In this document: in pieces, positions 61,528 through 64,000 of the stretch
How positions within the stretch are numbered: position 1 is the first letter of the stretch
Layout of the letters: each line of letters begins with the position of its first letter
Assembly: GCA_016721015.1 (NCBI GenBank)
Contig: JADKJL010000009.1
Location: 124,001 to 188,000, forward strand
Reading direction: 5' to 3'
DNA from: Lysobacterales bacterium
GTDB lineage: Bacteria > Pseudomonadota > Gammaproteobacteria > Xanthomonadales > Rhodanobacteraceae
DNA length: 64,000 nt
Program-made: the position numbers and the translations under genes
The notes under the pieces: model-generated
Database searches by the model: none
Seen by the model: the letters and a program-made list of their open reading frames with translations, nothing else
What the model was told of the DNA's origin: nothing

Positions 61528-63501
61528 TCAAAGCGGTACCCGCATGTCGAATCGCAGCGCCCAGCGGTCGAGATCCTGGAAACTGAAAGTCTTCATGAAT
61601 CCGGCGCTGAAATCGACTGTTCGCGTTCCAATCGGCCGGCTGAATCCAAGCCCGAGTTCGGCGGTGCCATAGCGGCGGTCGGGCTCCTGCATCGGCAGCG
61701 TAAGCGGGGTCTGGTCGCCATCGGCGTCATTCAGCACAAAGCGTGAAATCAAGTCGTTTGACGAACCGCTATCCGCAAAAAAGTAGGCCCGACCGTAGGG
61801 ACGGAATGTACCAACCGATGTCGCAAACGTCCGATCGACATAGCTGCCAACCGAGAGCGATGTGCCGTTGGCCTTGCGCTCCGCGTAGCTAAGATTGAAT
61901 TCGGACGGGCCGCGCTCGCGAAACGCGTCGTAGGACGTGTGCATGACTGAAAGCTGTGCCTGGGGGGCGAAGGTCCAGGTGCCGCGCATGATGGTATAGG
62001 TCAGACCCACGTTCGCAGCGGTCTGGACAACACCGGGCTTGCCAACCGCTATGTCGCGCCCGAGCGAGGCAAAGCCGTTGCCACCGGGGTTCAATGCATA
62101 CAGCTCGATCACCCGCTTCTGCGTGTAGTCGCTGCGCATGTAGCTCACCGATCCATCGAGGCTGAAGCCGTTCGTCAGCGCATATCCCGAATAGACGTGC
62201 AGCGACTTCGAACTTGCATCGAGCGACCCCTGATCGAACGCATAGTCCGCGCTGAGCCTGGTATATCCCAAGGCTGCTCCGGCGAAGAAGCGGTCGCTGA
62301 ACCGGTAGTCCAATCCGCTCGTCAGATTCCAGTTGTCGGACTTGAATCCGGCATTGCCGTTTCGACGATCCGTCTCGCCGCCTCCGATCGTGCCACTGAC
62401 CCACAATCCAAGACGCGTTCCGCCGAGCAAGGTGCGCTTCTCTTCATTACGCGCGGATTGGTCATCATCGACTGCCAGTGATGAGCCAAGGCTGGCCAGT
62501 GAGAACGGCAATCCATTGTGGACAAAGGTCAGACCACCCGCGCTGATCGTTCCGCCGAGATCGCCAGTCCGCAACTCGGCCAGGCGACCGGCAAGATTGT
62601 CGAACTGCCCGGTGGCGAGGATGGGAGCAACAAAGGCAAGCGCTGTCGTCTCATCGGGAGAAATCGCAAGCAGGTTGTTTTCGAGTACCGCGCTTGCGTT
62701 CTCGCGAACCGACGCCGGGGTGTCGGGATCGGCGAGAAGATTTGCCGCGTTCTGCGTTGCCGCGCAACCGGGCGTGCCTGCCCCGCCACCCTGCGCCCCG
62801 CAAAAATGCGTCGCCGCCATGCTCACGCCGCCGGCAGCGGGATCCAGGCCCGGAATGGTGCCCGAGCCATCGCCGATGGTGCTCTGGCCGAGCAGGGTGA
62901 CCACAACGATCGGCGTCGCGTTGCCCGGAATCGTGCCGACAATGGGATTGCCCTGTGCGGGCGTTCCCTGGAAGGATCCCTCGGTACGAACAATATTCAG
63001 GGTCCGCGTCTGGCCGGCGTTCTGGCCGTTGTCGAGCAAGTCGATATGCACGACCGCCGGAACCGGAGCAGCGGCACCGCCATCGCCGCCTTCGGTCAAG
63101 GTCAGCAGCGCCATGCCTGGCGTCGATGCGTAATCCGATCCATTCAACGCAGTTCCGCCGGCGGCGTTGAAGGGGATAAATGCCGATCCCTGCAAGGTCG
63201 AACAGGTCAGCGAGACATCAAGCACGATATCGCGAGACACATCGACGCCGCGCTGCAGTTCTATGCTGCTTGCCCCATCGTGTGGCTCAACAGTGAACGC
63301 AAAAGCGACCGATGGATCCGCGCAGGCTGCCGAGCCGGCAGCGGCAGCGCCCGCTTTCGCGACGTGGCTCGTGGTCTGGCCATTGATGCGCACCACCACC
63401 AGTTCCTGCAACGCCAAGGCCGGAACCGGCAAGGCCAGCACCGCCACCAGCAGGACGGCACGCGAGTGGCCCGATCGGGACTTCCTGCGCGAAATAATCA
63501 T
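61528..63501 (-). CDS. Autotransporter-type outer-membrane protein
   Basis: A 657-residue protein with a signal peptide (AVLLVAVLALPVPALA). Residues 45-190 resemble a Calx-beta-like Ig fold (DPSVAFAFTVEPHDG, LTLTEGGDG). From about 390 it is an autotransporter beta-barrel with alternating strands (LGLWVSGTIGGGETDRRNG, YRFSDRFFAGAALGYTRL, VQTAANVGLTYTIMRG) ending RFDMRVPL, whose last residue is Leu rather than the usual Phe. It starts in the stop of the upstream gene (ATGA). It may display or export the partner encoded there. Confidence 0.8.
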   Translation of the reverse strand: MIISRRKSRSGHSRAVLLVAVLALPVPALALQELVVVRINGQTTSHVAKAGAAAAGSAACADPSVAFAFTVEPHDGASSIELQRGVDVSRDIVLDVSLTCSTLQGSAFIPFNAAGGTALNGSDYASTPGMALLTLTEGGDGGAAAPVPAVVHIDLLDNGQNAGQTRTLNIVRTEGSFQGTPAQGNPIVGTIPGNATPIVVVTLLGQSTIGDGSGTIPGLDPAAGGVSMAATHFCGAQGGGAGTPGCAATQNAANLLADPDTPASVRENASAVLENNLLAISPDETTALAFVAPILATGQFDNLAGRLAELRTGDLGGTISAGGLTFVHNGLPFSLASLGSSLAVDDDQSARNEEKRTLLGGTRLGLWVSGTIGGGETDRRNGNAGFKSDNWNLTSGLDYRFSDRFFAGAALGYTRLSADYAFDQGSLDASSKSLHVYSGYALTNGFSLDGSVSYMRSDYTQKRVIELYALNPGGNGFASLGRDIAVGKPGVVQTAANVGLTYTIMRGTWTFAPQAQLSVMHTSYDAFRERGPSEFNLSYAERKANGTSLSVGSYVDRTFATSVGTFRPYGRAYFFADSGSSNDLISRFVLNDADGDQTPLTLPMQEPDRRYGTAELGLGFSRPIGTRTVDFSAGFMKTFSFQDLDRWALRFDMRVPL

Positions 63502-64000
63502 GGCGTTCCCCCGGCGGGCAGCTCAATCGAATTGTTGGAAGGATTGGAATCGCCCAGCGTTGCAACCTTTACCGTCGCCGTGGTGTTTTCATTCAGCGCA
63601 ACGAAGACCGTTGTGGCCATGTTTTGCAAAAGTTCTCCGAGTGAACAGGTATTGCCCGTGCAGTGGATGCCCTCGGTGTTCGGCGGATTTGGGCATGCGA
63701 CGCTTACGCTGCCATCGTCTCCGACCGTCGCCGTGCAGGCCGCCGAAAACGGCGAAAGCAGTCGCAATGAAGCGGCCGGCGTCACGTTCAGCGAAGCCCC
63801 GGAAACCGGCGCCGCCGACAGATTGACAACGTCGATCAGGGTTCCATTCACACCTCCCGCCGAAAACGGGCGCGGATTCATCAGCGCAACATCAAATGAG
63901 CCTTCGACAGGATTGCTGACTGTGCAGTCCATGCAGGGGATTTCACCGTTGACCGTGGATGCCCGGACTGTATTGCTGATGCTGGTGCCAGCAGCCGAGT
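63498..64000 (-). CDS. Secreted repeat protein, C-terminal part (cut by window edge)
   Basis: An open frame runs from the right edge to the stop at 63498: 167 codons, with no start inside needed (SISNTVRASTVNGEIPCMDC leads into VSNPVEGSFDVALMNPRPFS). It has a DUF11-like repeat ending VATLGDSNPSNNSIELPAGGTP, and several Cys pairs (CACTATVG-type, HCTGNTC). It lacks the IFxDGFE tag. It is upstream of and overlaps the autotransporter gene, so the two are likely expressed together. Confidence 0.6.
   Translation of the reverse strand, partial: SAAGTSISNTVRASTVNGEIPCMDCTVSNPVEGSFDVALMNPRPFSAGGVNGTLIDVVNLSAAPVSGASLNVTPAASLRLLSPFSAACTATVGDDGSVSVACPNPPNTEGIHCTGNTCSLGELLQNMATTVFVALNENTTATVKVATLGDSNPSNNSIELPAGGTP

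Overview
The window is a GC-rich, gene-dense stretch of a gammaproteobacterial chromosome. The best fit is the Xanthomonadales/Lysobacterales, probably a Rhodanobacteraceae-like genus. This is inference from a DUF6164 gene, a MetX-family enzyme of the serine O-succinyltransferase type, the gene order mltD-gloB-yafS-like-rnhA-dnaQ, a ppiD-tRNA-Val-hup-lon-clpX-clpP-tig-tRNA block, and REP-type palindromes. No phage, plasmid, integron or CRISPR locus is visible.

Layout. 1-10.4 kb holds housekeeping genes: dbpA (cut by the window edge), a DUF1993 protein, a DUF6164 protein, a pseudouridine synthase, an SDR dehydrogenase, efpL/yeiP, a NUDIX hydrolase, an amino-acid permease, a prolyl oligopeptidase broken by an in-frame stop, and a lipoprotein. 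An 86-bp tandem array of paired inverted REP palindromes lies at 4.36-5.16 kb. 10.7-22.4 kb is an accessory island of secreted right-handed beta-helix proteins and FG-GAP-like beta-propeller proteins, including one frameshifted gene and one relic. 23-28.3 kb carries a signalling set: an ECF-type sigma factor overlapping a membrane Ser/Thr kinase with a DUF4384-like domain, then a secreted TPR-CHAT protein. rmuC and a 1014-residue secreted protein follow. 33.8-40.8 kb is a complete cytochrome c maturation operon, ccmABCDEFGHI, followed by a MetX-family O-succinyltransferase and a thiol dioxygenase.

42.6-49.2 kb holds tRNA-Leu(CAA), a PP2C phosphatase, a multihaem cytochrome c, dnaQ, rnhA, a yafS-like methyltransferase, gloB and mltD. 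A 366-bp stretch made only of C and G (49447-49812) separates these from the proteostasis block: ppiD, tRNA-Val, hup, lon, clpX, clpP, tig and a five-tRNA operon (Pro-Arg-His-Lys-Leu). The window ends with a second Ser/Thr kinase, an autotransporter-type outer-membrane protein and a cut-off secreted protein.

The most interesting signal is a short C-terminal signature, roughly D-x-I-F-x-[DN]-G-F-[ED], ending every predicted secreted protein of the 10.7-22.4 kb island and also the 1014-residue protein at 30.5-33.5 kb. It is shared by three unrelated architectures (beta-helix, propeller, and the PPDTNGDVGP-type protein), is absent from the other exported proteins here, and also survives as a gene relic. 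It looks like a C-terminal sorting or anchoring tag, but no machinery for it is seen in the window.
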